This document shows positions 53,872 through 63,389 of a DNA stretch of 64,000 nucleotides, piece after piece. Position 1 is the stretch's first letter. Every line of letters starts with the position of its first letter. Both the position numbers and the translations under genes were made by a program. The stretch is from NCBI GenBank assembly GCA_038207155.1, contig JBBRAB010000003.1:186001-250000 (forward strand), read 5' to 3'. Below the pieces are notes generated by a model that did no database searches, was not told the DNA's origin, and was given only the letters and a program-made list of their open reading frames with translations. The DNA comes from FEN-1139 sp038207155 (lineage in GTDB: Bacteria; Myxococcota_A; Polyangia; Polyangiales; Polyangiaceae).

Positions 53872-54588
53872 ATGAATCCCTCTCAGGTAACCATGCCGCT
53901 TGGCCCAGCGCCCGCGGAAGCTGCGCCGAAGGCACTCGATCCGTTTCACCTGATGCTGGGTGCTTCTGGGGTCGTGCTCGTTGTGCTGCTGCTTCTGCTC
54001 GTCGCCAGCACGCTCGTGTGGTTGATCTGGGCCCTCAAATCTGCCCAGCTGCGGCGGCTGTCCGCAGCCCAGCATCGCTTTGAGGTCGAGGCTGAGCGGG
54101 CCAGTTCGGCGTCCGAGCTCGTACGGCTCGCCCAGCAGCATCCGGCCTCGCCTGGGGGCCGCGTGGTGCTTGAGCTCGCCAAGCATCAACACCTCGCCGC
54201 GCACGGCGCTGACTATCTGATAGCCGTCGGTCGGCGAGCATTGGCGAGCGAGCAGCAGCGCGCTTCGGCGCTCATGCCAACCCTGCAGAGCATTGCGAGC
54301 GCCTCGCCCTTCATCGGACTATTTGGGACCGTCTGGGGCATCATGGACGCGTTTCTTCGCATCGGCCTCGAGAAAAGCGCGAGCCTGCCCGTGGTGGCTC
54401 CTGCCATCGGTGAAGCGCTGATCGCCACTGCCTTTGGGTTGGTCGCCGCGATCCCGGCCACGATCGGCTTTAACTACGTCGACAAGCGGATCGGGGATCT
54501 ACTCGAGGAGCTCTCGGCTTCGATGGAAGTCTGGGCGCGCTTGTTTGCCGGCGATCTGCGCATCGGCAGCAACCCCGGGGGCGGTTGA
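53872..54588 (+). CDS. tolQ: TolQ/ExbB-family proton-channel subunit
   Basis: A 238-residue inner-membrane protein with three membrane helices. The first is VVLVVLLLLLVASTLVWLIW. The MotA/TolQ/ExbB domain shows ASPFIGLFGTVWGIMDAFLRIG and GEALIATAFGLVAAIPATIGFN, the pore-lining helices. TolQ pentamers around TolR convert the proton gradient into pulling force on TolA. ATG 53872 is used. It is followed three bases later by tolR. Confidence 0.93.
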   Translation: MNPSQVTMPLGPAPAEAAPKALDPFHLMLGASGVVLVVLLLLLVASTLVWLIWALKSAQLRRLSAAQHRFEVEAERASSASELVRLAQQHPASPGGRVVLELAKHQHLAAHGADYLIAVGRRALASEQQRASALMPTLQSIASASPFIGLFGTVWGIMDAFLRIGLEKSASLPVVAPAIGEALIATAFGLVAAIPATIGFNYVDKRIGDLLEELSASMEVWARLFAGDLRIGSNPGGG

Positions 54589-54591
54589 GCG

Positions 54592-55113
54592 ATGGGTGCG
54601 TCCGTCGGTCGTCGTGGACGAGGCTTCCGCGAGATCAACGTTACGCCTCTCGTGGACGTGATGTTGGTGTTGCTAGTGGTCTTCATGGTGACCGCGCCCC
54701 TCCTCACGACGGGTCTGCGCATTGCCCTTCCTGAAGTGAAGGCCGCCAACACGCCAGTCAAGGATGCGCGCTTGCTCGTTACCGTCACCAAGGACGAGCG
54801 CGTGCTGTTCGGGGAAACGGACGTGACTGGACGCGTGGACCAGGCCTTCAAGGAGAGCGGGCGCGTGCAGAAGGAGCGCGAGCTCTACATTCGCGCAGAC
54901 AAAGACGCGCGCTACGGCATCGTGGCCTCTGTGGTGGCCGCTGCCCGTTCGAGCGGCGTGGAGTCCTTGAATCTGCTGGTGGAGCCCGTCGTCGAAGAGC
55001 TACCGCCTGAAGCGGCCTCACCGGCTGACGCCAAGCCATCTGCCCCTGCGGGCAAGTTTCCAACGACTAAGTCGCCGGGGGGCGCGCCGGCGGCTACCGG
55101 ACCTCGCCCATGA
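54592..55113 (+). CDS. tolR: TolR/ExbD-family subunit
   Basis: A 173-residue protein with one N-terminal membrane helix, INVTPLVDVMLVLLVVFMV. Asp22 in this helix is the conserved proton-binding residue of ExbD/TolR. The periplasmic domain contains LYIRADKDARYGIVASVV, the usual ExbD sheet. A Pro/Ala-rich tail of about 30 residues follows and is longer than in standard TolR. The stop overlaps the next start by four bases (ATGA). Confidence 0.93.
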   Translation: MGASVGRRGRGFREINVTPLVDVMLVLLVVFMVTAPLLTTGLRIALPEVKAANTPVKDARLLVTVTKDERVLFGETDVTGRVDQAFKESGRVQKERELYIRADKDARYGIVASVVAAARSSGVESLNLLVEPVVEELPPEAASPADAKPSAPAGKFPTTKSPGGAPAATGPRP

Positions 55114-55952
55114 CCTCGCAGCCCGCTACTTTCGCCCCAAGTTCGCCTGAGGGCGGGGCTGCCGCGTCGAGTGATTTCACTCGGCGGGAATGGCGCATTG
55201 CTTGGGCCGCTGCGGGGGGGCTCCAGCTGAGCTTGTTCGTGATGTTTGCGCTCGCGAGTCGCGGCGATGGGGTGCGCATGGTGCCGCCCGCCGCCACTGA
55301 CACCGCCATCCCGATCGCGGTCACTCCGGTGCTCGACGACCTTCCGCTGCTCAAGTTGGGTGGCAAGCGCGTTCGCACCAAGCTGCCCGATCTGTGGAAG
55401 AAAAACCCACCGATTCAGCGCTATGAGGCCGCCAGCGCGCCTTCCCCGATGGCGTCTCAGTCGCCAGAAGCCGCCGCCACGAGTCCGCTAGCGAAACTCG
55501 ATGCCGCGGTTCCGCCACCCGATGCGGAAGTGGCGCGTGAGGTGGATCAGGTGTTGCTCGACGCGGGGTCTCCCGATGCACAACCGTCCGTGGAGGGTGA
55601 AGGGTCACCTGATGGTGTCAAGGAAGGCACCGAGACCGATCCGATGAAGGCCCGCATCGCGAGCCAGTATCTCATGAAGATCCTCGGCTGGTTCAATGCG
55701 CGCTTTCGCCAGCCCGACATCGCCTGCCACGAGCTTAAAAAACTTCGCGTCTCGGTGGCCGTGCGCGTTGGACCCGATCGCTCGGTGACCGGTTACAACA
55801 TCGCCAAGCCGAGCGGGGATCCGCGCTTTGATGACCGAGTCCGCTCAACGCTCGACTCGCTGATCGGGCAGACCCTACCGCCTCCACCGCCACTTTATCC
55901 CGACCTACTCGACACCACTGTTCGACCGGTATTTCAGGGCAAATGCGAATAA
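55110..55952 (+). CDS. TolA/TonB-like energy-transducing protein
   Basis: A 280-residue protein. A short cytoplasmic N-terminus precedes one membrane helix (ALAWAA-like segment AWAAAGGLQLSLFVMFALA). A Pro/Ala/Glu-rich stretch spans the periplasm, and the C-terminal domain (VSVAVRVGPDRSVTGYNIAKPSGD, then LPPPPPLYPDLL) resembles TonB/TolA C-terminal folds. By position it does the work of TolA, though it is much shorter than E. coli TolA and lacks the long Lys/Ala coiled coil. It overlaps tolR by four bases and tolB by ten. Confidence 0.82.
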   Translation: MTSQPATFAPSSPEGGAAASSDFTRREWRIAWAAAGGLQLSLFVMFALASRGDGVRMVPPAATDTAIPIAVTPVLDDLPLLKLGGKRVRTKLPDLWKKNPPIQRYEAASAPSPMASQSPEAAATSPLAKLDAAVPPPDAEVAREVDQVLLDAGSPDAQPSVEGEGSPDGVKEGTETDPMKARIASQYLMKILGWFNARFRQPDIACHELKKLRVSVAVRVGPDRSVTGYNIAKPSGDPRFDDRVRSTLDSLIGQTLPPPPPLYPDLLDTTVRPVFQGKCE

Positions 55953-57412
55953 AAACTCTCGCTCTCCTGGGTCTGTTCACCATGCCCGCGCTCGCGCAGG
56001 TTCCCGAGGCCAAGCCCGATGAAGGGCAGCTAGGCGAGTTTGTGGTGACCGGCACCCAAGTCGAGCAGGTCACGCGTCTCGCGGTGCTGCCGTCGTTCTC
56101 ACCGGATCTCGAGGACGTGATCCTGCGCAGCGTGGTGCGTCACGATTTCGAGCTCTCCGGAATGTTCGACGTCCTGGCGGACGCCAAGGCACCCGCCGGA
56201 AGCTACTACTTTGACGATCCGATCGACGTGGACGCGTGGAAGAAGGTGGGCGCTGAGGTGATCGTTAAGGTCGCCGCCAGGCGCAAATCACCCGATCGCA
56301 TCGAGGTCTACGGCCTGGCGTATTTCCTCGAAACCGGCAAAGAGCCCGTGTTTGAACGACGCCTGGAGGTCAAGCCTGAGGAGCTACGCGTCACGGCGCA
56401 CCGCGTGACGGATGCCCTGCTCGGAGCGATCACGGGGCGCCCCGGAAGCTTTGCTAGCCATCTCGCCTTCGCGACTCGCTGGGGTGCGGCGCATCGCGTC
56501 TTTACGATGGATGCCGATGGTGAGTCGTTGGTCGCCGTGACTGGCACCGAGGCGACCGCGATCGCTCCGCACTTTGCGCGCGACGGACGGTTGTTTTACG
56601 TCGAGAGCGAAAACTACGCGCCATTTCGCGTAAAACGCTGGGAAAACGGCCAATCGCTGCCCGTGGCGCTGCCGATGCGAACGAGCATCTACAACGCGGT
56701 GCTCTCGCTGGACGGACGGCGCATGGCGCTCGCGGTGGCTGAGGCGGGGCGCAGCGTGGTCTACCTCGGCAACGCTGACGGCACCGGCATGCAGCCGCAA
56801 TCGACCACCGAGATCGCGGTCGCACCCGCCTTCAGTCCTTCGGGTAAGCTCGCTTGGGTGGGCGGTGGTCCACGCAATGGCGGACAGCGCATCTATGTCG
56901 ACGGCAAGCCCATCTCTCCCGCCGGCTTCAGTGCCGCCTCCCCCACGTTTTGCGACACGGAAGATGGCGTGCGCATCGTGTATTCGGTGTCGGTTGGCAG
57001 CGAGCGCCAGGATCTCATCCTGAGTGATGAGCATGGGCGCGGGATGACGCGGCTCACGCAAGGTCAGGGCTCCAACTACGCTCCCGCCTGCAGTCCCGAT
57101 GGGCGCCTCCTGGCGTTCACGTCCACGCGTCGCGGCGGCGAGGGGCTGTACTTCATGAGCCTCAAGCGCTTCACGACTCAGCGCGTCAACGGACAGCGCC
57201 CCGACTCGCTCTCTTGGGCGACCCTACCTGGTCCCGCTCTTCTGCCCGCGCCGCGCCCCGCACCGAAGGCGGCACCGAAAGCCCCGCCGCCGGCAGCAAG
57301 CGCGGTGACTGTGACCGCGCCGGTCGCTTCAGGGCGGGCTCCGACGACCGCGCCGGTCGCTTCCACGGGGTCAAAGACCCCAACGGCTCCTCAGAAGTCC
57401 AATCGCCGTTAG
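55943..57412 (+). CDS. tolB: TolB periplasmic beta-propeller
   Basis: A 489-residue exported protein with signal peptide MRIKTLALLGLFTMPALAQ. The N-terminal TolB domain (RLAVLPSFSPDLEDVILRSV; DFELSGMFDVL; EVIVKVAAR) is followed by the propeller with WD-like blades (VFTMDADGESLVAVTGTE; YAPACSPDGRLLAFTSTRRG). The C-terminal 70 residues are a Pro/Ala-rich tail not seen in E. coli TolB. TolB docks on Pal and is displaced by TolA. Confidence 0.93.
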   Translation: MRIKTLALLGLFTMPALAQVPEAKPDEGQLGEFVVTGTQVEQVTRLAVLPSFSPDLEDVILRSVVRHDFELSGMFDVLADAKAPAGSYYFDDPIDVDAWKKVGAEVIVKVAARRKSPDRIEVYGLAYFLETGKEPVFERRLEVKPEELRVTAHRVTDALLGAITGRPGSFASHLAFATRWGAAHRVFTMDADGESLVAVTGTEATAIAPHFARDGRLFYVESENYAPFRVKRWENGQSLPVALPMRTSIYNAVLSLDGRRMALAVAEAGRSVVYLGNADGTGMQPQSTTEIAVAPAFSPSGKLAWVGGGPRNGGQRIYVDGKPISPAGFSAASPTFCDTEDGVRIVYSVSVGSERQDLILSDEHGRGMTRLTQGQGSNYAPACSPDGRLLAFTSTRRGGEGLYFMSLKRFTTQRVNGQRPDSLSWATLPGPALLPAPRPAPKAAPKAPPPAASAVTVTAPVASGRAPTTAPVASTGSKTPTAPQKSNRR

Positions 57413-57560
57413 GGCCGCGGGCAGCCTTGGCTGTGACGGTGTGGAACCGCGAGTGACGGAGCTATCCTCGCGCGGGGCTTTGGTCGTAAGGCCCTTGGCG
57501 CCCCTGACCTGTGGTTACTTTGAACGGTCGAAGCAACCAAGCGCTGCACGAGAGTTGACC

Positions 57561-58367
57561 ATGCAGACTTCCCCTCCCAGCGATTGGTTCACGACTGCTG
57601 CCCTGCCAACGCTGCTGCTGTCAGCCGCTCTCGCGCTGACGGCTTGTTCGAGTGGTGATGGCCCGGCCGCGCCTGGGACCAATGGTGCCGCGGGCGCTGC
57701 GCAGGTTGGTGGGATGCTCGATGGTGGAGGAGTGCCCCTGTCACCGCCCAATGGGGTGCTGGCTTGCCCGCCTGGTGCTTGCAACTACCAGACGCAGCAT
57801 GGTTGCAAGGCCACTGAGGCCTGCGCGCCTGCGCTGGCTGGTAATTCCGTCAAGCCCAGCTGCGGGCCCGCGGGCAGTAAGAGTGAGGGAGCCAGCTGCG
57901 CCTGGGGGGATTGCGGCGCGGGGATGTTCTGTGCCGAGGGCAAATGCCGACACCTTTGCTGCGGTGGGGACTGGTCGGCTTGTCCGAAAGGTCAGGCCTG
58001 CAGCGAGTCCTTGTCCATAGCTCCCACCGCGGACTCCAAGCCGATCTCGGCGGGCGTGGGGATCTGCAAACCGGTCGATCACTGCAAGCCCCTCGATCCG
58101 CAGGCTTGCCCCGCGGGTCGCAGCTGCCAGCTCGTCGACGGCAACGGCGATTGGACCTGCATGCTCTCGGGCAGCGCCAAGTCCGGCGAGGCCTGCGGCG
58201 CGGATGCCTTCTGTTCACCTGGCTACGGCTGCTACGGCGGCACCTGTCGGCGGCTCTGTCAGCCGACGACCGATGGCCAACCCGCTTGTCCCGCTAGCGA
58301 GGGCGTGTGCGTCCACTTCGTGCGCGATCCGGCTGGGATCGGCGAGTGCACGCCTCAGGGTCAGTGA
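57561..58367 (+). CDS. Cys-rich secreted lipoprotein
   Basis: The frame is open from 57441. ATG 57561 gives a 268-residue protein with a signal peptide ending LTAC (lipidated Cys near residue 28), then a short Gly/Ala linker. The mature part has over 25 cysteines in small modules, several of the form CPAGRSCQL, CSPGYGCYGGTC and CPKGQACSE, typical of the disulfide-rich surface lipoproteins of this group. It follows tolB by 148 bases. Function is unknown. Confidence 0.82.
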   Translation: MQTSPPSDWFTTAALPTLLLSAALALTACSSGDGPAAPGTNGAAGAAQVGGMLDGGGVPLSPPNGVLACPPGACNYQTQHGCKATEACAPALAGNSVKPSCGPAGSKSEGASCAWGDCGAGMFCAEGKCRHLCCGGDWSACPKGQACSESLSIAPTADSKPISAGVGICKPVDHCKPLDPQACPAGRSCQLVDGNGDWTCMLSGSAKSGEACGADAFCSPGYGCYGGTCRRLCQPTTDGQPACPASEGVCVHFVRDPAGIGECTPQGQ

Positions 58368-58429
58368 CCCCCGTTGGCCGAGCGAGGGCCGCGCGAGGGG
58401 CGAGCGTAGGGGTGCGCGGCGGGCGCGAC

Positions 58430-58726
58430 CTAAGCCTTGAGCAGCTTGGCGAGGGCGTGGGTCTCGCGCGCGCCGAGCAGCTGAAACTGCACGCCGAAGC
58501 CCTCCGGCTTGGTCCAGCGCACGATCCCGGGTAGGGGCACCGCGATCTGGTTTTCGCGGAACGTGACGCTCACGTTGGCCCCGAAGGCGGGGACCTCGCT
58601 CGACTCGACGAACATGCCTCCAACGCTGAGATCGCGGGTGATTCCGGTGACGGATACGCCAACCTCAGTCGTGCAGGTGACTTCGATTCGAACCGGGAGG
58701 CGGGAGTGAGCGCGCTTATCGTGCAA
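58430..58726 (-). CDS. single-domain PilZ protein
   Basis: A 98-residue protein. It starts KRAHSRLPVRIEV, with the R-x3-R c-di-GMP motif, and continues TRDLSVGGMFVES, with the D-x-S-x-x-G motif, followed by GIVRWTKPEGFGVQFQLL. Both motifs are intact, so c-di-GMP binding is likely. It reads towards the Cys-rich lipoprotein gene and its start region is near the divergent gene at 58829. Confidence 0.9.
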   Translation of the reverse strand: MHDKRAHSRLPVRIEVTCTTEVGVSVTGITRDLSVGGMFVESSEVPAFGANVSVTFRENQIAVPLPGIVRWTKPEGFGVQFQLLGARETHALAKLLKA

Positions 58727-58828
58727 GGGAGCCTCGTCAGGTGGATGCGGCTACGGGACGCGAAACACCACCAAAACCAGCTTATGTATGGTAACCCGTG
58801 GAGCGTCAAGGGAGCCCCCCTGCGTCCC

Positions 58829-59731
58829 ATGTTCCCCGCCAATTCATCCCGTCGCTCACCGGTTTGGCTCACTGGCGGGTTACTGCTGGCGCCCCTGCTC
58901 GGTCTGGCATTGGTGGTCCTGTTTCTGGCCATGCCGCGCGCGATCGCGCCCGGCGAGCTACCTCGCCCAGTGCTCGAACCGCGAGCAATCGCGCACGAGC
59001 GGGCGCTGCATTCCCAGCTGGTGGCTGAGGCCTACGCCCAGCCTCTCCCGTTTGAAGTGCGAGCCGTCGGGGAAGCCTTTCGGGTCGAGGGGCAACGCAT
59101 CGGTGAGCAGCGCGATCCGTTGACCGAGCAGCGGCTGCAGCGCTGGCGTCATGCGGTCGAGCGCGCGCGTGCCCAGCATGGTCCGCGTCAGCTGCTCATC
59201 CTGCGCGCAGTCCAGGCAGAGCTATTTCTCGACGCGCTCGCGGCCTGGGAAAGAACGGGTCGCGCCGGTCGTGAGCTGCGTGAGCTCGGGGGCGATTTCG
59301 TCGAACAGGCCACGCTGCGTGGTTGGTGGAACGCGGGGCGCCTTGACCTCGAGCGCGACGAGCGCCGCGCCCTGTTCGTCGCGCGCTGGACCGAGCTTGC
59401 CGGACTCACTGCGGATCCTCTGCTGGGCACCCCGCAGGTGTCCGTGCGTCTGGTGGCTCGGCTGACTCTGACGAGCTTCAATCAAGGGCGACTCGGACCG
59501 CGCGCCGCTCTGGCTGCGATCGAACGGCTCGCGCCGCTCGACCGCGATTATCCCGCCGAGTTGGCACGTGGCTTGGTCCTGGCGCGCCAGGGCGATCTGG
59601 GTGGCGCCGCACAGTCCTTCGAGCGTCAGCTGCAATCGGGTGGGGATGGCCCCTGGGCTCTGCGAACTCGCAATCACCTGACCTGGGCCCTGCGCGCGGC
59701 TGGCGTTGTGAAGGGCGGCCTGCCCTGGTAG
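58829..59731 (+). CDS. membrane-anchored hypothetical protein
   Basis: ATG 58829 gives 300 residues (the frame is open from 58706, and ATG 58784 is an alternative). One N-terminal membrane helix (LLLAPLLGLALVVLFLAM) is followed by a helical, Arg/Leu-rich domain with a TPR-like C-terminal part (YPAELARGLVLARQGDLGGAAQSFERQL). No family was recognised. It ends 10 bases before mfd, so the two share a transcript. Confidence 0.7.
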   Translation: MFPANSSRRSPVWLTGGLLLAPLLGLALVVLFLAMPRAIAPGELPRPVLEPRAIAHERALHSQLVAEAYAQPLPFEVRAVGEAFRVEGQRIGEQRDPLTEQRLQRWRHAVERARAQHGPRQLLILRAVQAELFLDALAAWERTGRAGRELRELGGDFVEQATLRGWWNAGRLDLERDERRALFVARWTELAGLTADPLLGTPQVSVRLVARLTLTSFNQGRLGPRAALAAIERLAPLDRDYPAELARGLVLARQGDLGGAAQSFERQLQSGGDGPWALRTRNHLTWALRAAGVVKGGLPW

Positions 59732-59741
59732 AGACGCGCCC

Positions 59742-62700
59742 GTGAGCGATTCCGAGCCCAGCTTTCCCGACGTGAGCCTCGAGTGGCGGGGCGCCCTGTC
59801 GACCTCGGAGGTCGCGCGACGCGCGCGGGAGGGTCGGCTCGGCGTGGTGACGGGCTGTGCGGGTTCGGCAGCCGTGCAGGTGGCGCTGGCCTGGTTGTCG
59901 CAGCTGGCGTCCATGCCGGGCGGAGCGCGCGCGCGGCTCCTGCTCGTGGTGCCCGACGACGACACCCTGCTGACCGCGGTCGCCGACGCCGAGGGCCTCG
60001 CGTCGCTTGCAAGCAGCCCTGGAGCACCACCGGTCGAAATCCTCGCGTACCTGCCGAGCGAAGAGCTGCCCTGGGCCCGGGTGCAACCCGAGCGTCGGGG
60101 CGCGTTTGCACGCCTTGCCAGCCTAACAGCCCTGCAAACGAGCCAAACCGCCACCCTGCTCGTGGTGCCGGCGCGCGGACTTTTGCGTCGCACGGTCGCG
60201 CCTGCGCGGCTTGAGCGCGAACGGCTGCGACTCGCTGCAGGCGAGCTGCTCGACCGCGACGCGCTCATCACGCACCTCACGCGACTCGGTTACCTGCGTG
60301 TGCCGCTCGTGGAAGACCCAGGTACGTTTGCGGTGCGCGGTGAGCTACTCGACCTCTGGTCGCCGTCGACGGATTTGCCGGTGCGCGTCGAGCTCGAGGA
60401 CATTGCCATTTCGCGACTGCGCTCGTTTGAGCCAAGCGATCAGCGCACGCTCAGCGAGCTCCCGGAAATGTGGGTGATCCCGGCGCGCGAGAGCTGGCTC
60501 AACGTCGAGGACGAAGCGCCCGCGCGCGCGGCCGTGCTGGCGCTGTGCGACGCGGCCAATACCCCGTCCTCGCGGGCACGCGCGCTGGTCGACGAGCTGC
60601 TGTCGGGTCGCCCATTTCCGGGCGTTGACGCCTATTTGCCCGCCGCTTGCCCGCTGGCACCGCTGTTGGCGCACCTGCCGTCCGCTGCGCCCGTGTTGCT
60701 CGAGGATCCGGTGCGCTGCGTCGCGGAACTTGAGCGCGAGGCTACCGCGCTCGCACTGGCACAAGCGCAGATTGAGCCCCCTCACTTTCCCTTGTCCGCG
60801 TTTGCCCTGAGCTCAAGCGAGCTACAGAGTGAGCTCGCCACTCGTCCGCTCTTGCGCGCGCTGCGTCTCGCTCAGCTTGGCGCGAGCGCGGCGCCTGAGG
60901 GGGAGCCCACCGACGCGAGTGAATTCACGTGGCTCGAGGCGCTCGACGCGCGCGCGCTCGAGACCCTGGCCGCACAGGACATGACGCGGCTCACTCCGTC
61001 ACCGCGCCAAGGCTCAAAATCGAGCGCGAATCACCAGAAAACCACGCTCGAACCGCTGCTCGCCGCCATGCGGGGCTGGACCGAGCAGGGTCTCGAGGTA
61101 CGGCTTACGGCGCGCAGTCTGACGCAGGCCGATCGACTTGCGTCGCTGCTCACCCATCGGGGTTGGCGCGTATCGCGCGAGCTCACGGGACCCGCGTTTG
61201 CACCCGACGGCTCCCCGCGCTTGCGCGTCCTTTTGTCGTCGCTGGCACGCGGGGTCGTGCTGCCCGGCGACGGGCGCGTCTACGTCACTGAGGAGGAGAT
61301 TTTCGGTCAGCGTGCCCACCGCCGACCGAACCGAGAGCGCAGCCCGCAGGCCTTCATCGAGGATTTGCGTCAGCTGCTCCCGGGAAACTACGTGGTGCAC
61401 GTCGAGCACGGTATCGGTCGCTACGTCGGGCTCGAGCGGCGCGTCGTCGGCAGCAGCTCGCTTGAGTTCCTGGTGCTCGAGTATCTTGGCGGTCGGCTGT
61501 ATTTGCCGGTGCACCGGCTCGATCAGGTGCAGAAGTTTTCCGGTGGGGATGCCGAGCCCAAGCTGGACCGCCTGGGCGGGCTCACCTTTGCCAAGACCAA
61601 AGCGCGCATCCAGAAAAAGGTGCGCCAGCTTGCCGATCAGCTGCTGCACCTCTATTCCGAGCGTCTCGCGACGCGCAAGGTGCCCTGCCCCGAGCGCGAT
61701 GACGCGTATGCCGCATTTGAGGCCAGCTTTCCCTTCGAAGAGACGCGCGATCAAGCCAACGCGATCAGCGACGTGCTCGGCGATCTCGAGCGCGAGATGG
61801 TCATGGATCGCCTGGTTTGCGGGGACGTCGGCTTTGGCAAGACGGAGGTCGCGCTTCGCGCGGCCTTCCGCGCCGCGATGTCCGGCCGTCAAGTGGGACT
61901 GCTCTGTCCGACCACCGTGCTCGCGCAGCAGCATCTCGCGACCTTCCGCAACCGCTTGTCCGAGTGGGGCATCGAGGTGCGGGGGCTCAGTCGCTTCACG
62001 CGCCCGGCCGAGGTGAGCGAGACGTTGATTGGACTCAAGCGCGGCACGGTCGACGTGGTGATCGGCACCCATCGCCTGCTGTCCAAGGACGTGCACTTCA
62101 AGCAGCTCGGTCTGCTGGTGGTCGACGAGGAGCAGCGCTTCGGCGTCACCCACAAGGAGCGCATCAAGCAGCTGCGAACGTCCGTGGACGTGCTCACGCT
62201 GAGCGCCACTCCCATTCCCCGCACGCTTCAGATGGCGGTCGGCGGACTGCGCGATTTGTCGGTTATTTCCACGCCACCCGTGGATCGTCGCTCGATTCGC
62301 ACCATCACGGCGCACCTCGATCCGGCCCTGATCCGCGAAGCCGTGCGGCGTGAGCTGAGTCGCGGCGGTCAGGTTTTTTACGTCTACAATCGCGTGGCCG
62401 GGCTCGAAGAACGTGCCGCCAGGGTCATGGAGCTCGTGCCCGAGGCGCGCGTGGCCATGGCTCACGGTCAGATGTCGGAGGTGGCGCTCGAGAAGGTGAT
62501 GGTCGACTTCATCCAAGGCGACTACGACGTCCTTGTCTGCACCGCGATCATCGAGAGCGGTCTCGATATCCCCCGCGCCAATACCATGCTCGTCGACCGA
62601 GCCGATCTGTTCGGGCTCTCCCAGCTTTACCAGCTGCGCGGTCGCGTGGGGCGCTCCAGTGAACGAGCCTACTGCTACCTGCTGGTGCCAGCGCTGAGCG

Positions 62701-63389
62701 GACTGACGGACGAAGCGCGCTCGCGCTTGGAAGCGCTCGAACGCTTCACCGAGCTCGGCTCGGGTATGCAGGTGGCTACCCTGGATCTCGAGATGCGGGG
62801 AGCCGGCGATTTCCTGGGGGGCGAGCAGAGCGGGTTCGTTGCCACCGTGGGGTTTGAGCTGTTCTGTCACATGCTCGAGGATGCGGCGCGCGAGCTGCGC
62901 GGAGAGCCGCCCCAAGAGCGGCTCGAGCCTGAGCTGTCCTTCGACGTCGAGGCCCTATTGCCCGAAGAATACGTCAGCGACGTCGGTGTGCGGCTCACGC
63001 TGTACAAACGACTGGCCTCTGCTCGGGACTTGGACGATGTCGAGCAAACCGCCTGGGAGATGGAGGATCGCTTTGGTCCGCCCCCCGACGAGGCGCGTCG
63101 CTTCGTACGACTGATGCGCCTCAAGACGCGCCTTCGCAGCCTCAAGGTGCTGGGTTGTGATGCTACGGCGCGCGGCGTGACGCTGCACTTGGCTGAGTCA
63201 ACTCCGCTCGATCCCGCGCGCATCGCGGCGCTCGCAGCGCAAACCAAGTCCGGCTATCGGCTCACGCCCGACGGGCGCCTGCATCGACGTCGTCTGGATC
63301 CCGAGCCGCTAACGGACGGCCTCGAACTGAGTGAGCGCATGCTCGGCGAGCTCGAGCCATGCGTAACAGGTACTGATCATGCCAAGTGA
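59742..63389 (+). CDS. mfd: transcription-repair coupling factor
   Basis: A 1215-residue protein, the normal length for Mfd. It displaces stalled RNA polymerase and recruits UvrA to damage on the transcribed strand. Domains in order: a UvrB-homology region at the N-terminus; the RNA-polymerase-interacting (CarD-like) domain near residue 540 (LLPGNYVVHVEHGIGRYVGL); helicase domain 1 with Walker A GDVGFGKT at 694-701 and DEEQ at 795-798; helicase domain 2 (GRVGRSSERAYCYLL); and the C-terminal TRCF domain (ERLEPELSFDVEALLP). GTG 59742 is the start. It overlaps the next gene by 11 bases. Confidence 0.96.
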   Translation: MSDSEPSFPDVSLEWRGALSTSEVARRAREGRLGVVTGCAGSAAVQVALAWLSQLASMPGGARARLLLVVPDDDTLLTAVADAEGLASLASSPGAPPVEILAYLPSEELPWARVQPERRGAFARLASLTALQTSQTATLLVVPARGLLRRTVAPARLERERLRLAAGELLDRDALITHLTRLGYLRVPLVEDPGTFAVRGELLDLWSPSTDLPVRVELEDIAISRLRSFEPSDQRTLSELPEMWVIPARESWLNVEDEAPARAAVLALCDAANTPSSRARALVDELLSGRPFPGVDAYLPAACPLAPLLAHLPSAAPVLLEDPVRCVAELEREATALALAQAQIEPPHFPLSAFALSSSELQSELATRPLLRALRLAQLGASAAPEGEPTDASEFTWLEALDARALETLAAQDMTRLTPSPRQGSKSSANHQKTTLEPLLAAMRGWTEQGLEVRLTARSLTQADRLASLLTHRGWRVSRELTGPAFAPDGSPRLRVLLSSLARGVVLPGDGRVYVTEEEIFGQRAHRRPNRERSPQAFIEDLRQLLPGNYVVHVEHGIGRYVGLERRVVGSSSLEFLVLEYLGGRLYLPVHRLDQVQKFSGGDAEPKLDRLGGLTFAKTKARIQKKVRQLADQLLHLYSERLATRKVPCPERDDAYAAFEASFPFEETRDQANAISDVLGDLEREMVMDRLVCGDVGFGKTEVALRAAFRAAMSGRQVGLLCPTTVLAQQHLATFRNRLSEWGIEVRGLSRFTRPAEVSETLIGLKRGTVDVVIGTHRLLSKDVHFKQLGLLVVDEEQRFGVTHKERIKQLRTSVDVLTLSATPIPRTLQMAVGGLRDLSVISTPPVDRRSIRTITAHLDPALIREAVRRELSRGGQVFYVYNRVAGLEERAARVMELVPEARVAMAHGQMSEVALEKVMVDFIQGDYDVLVCTAIIESGLDIPRANTMLVDRADLFGLSQLYQLRGRVGRSSERAYCYLLVPALSGLTDEARSRLEALERFTELGSGMQVATLDLEMRGAGDFLGGEQSGFVATVGFELFCHMLEDAARELRGEPPQERLEPELSFDVEALLPEEYVSDVGVRLTLYKRLASARDLDDVEQTAWEMEDRFGPPPDEARRFVRLMRLKTRLRSLKVLGCDATARGVTLHLAESTPLDPARIAALAAQTKSGYRLTPDGRLHRRRLDPEPLTDGLELSERMLGELEPCVTGTDHAK

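Noticed and set aside
59222..60280. Minus-strand frame of 352 codons across the mfd start
   Set aside because: It is antisense to two genes in the correct strand, Arg/Ser-rich and without any motif.
61014..62915. Long minus-strand frame opposite mfd (633 codons)
   Set aside because: It is antisense to the conserved helicase domains of mfd and has no recognisable protein motif; long antisense frames are common at this GC content.
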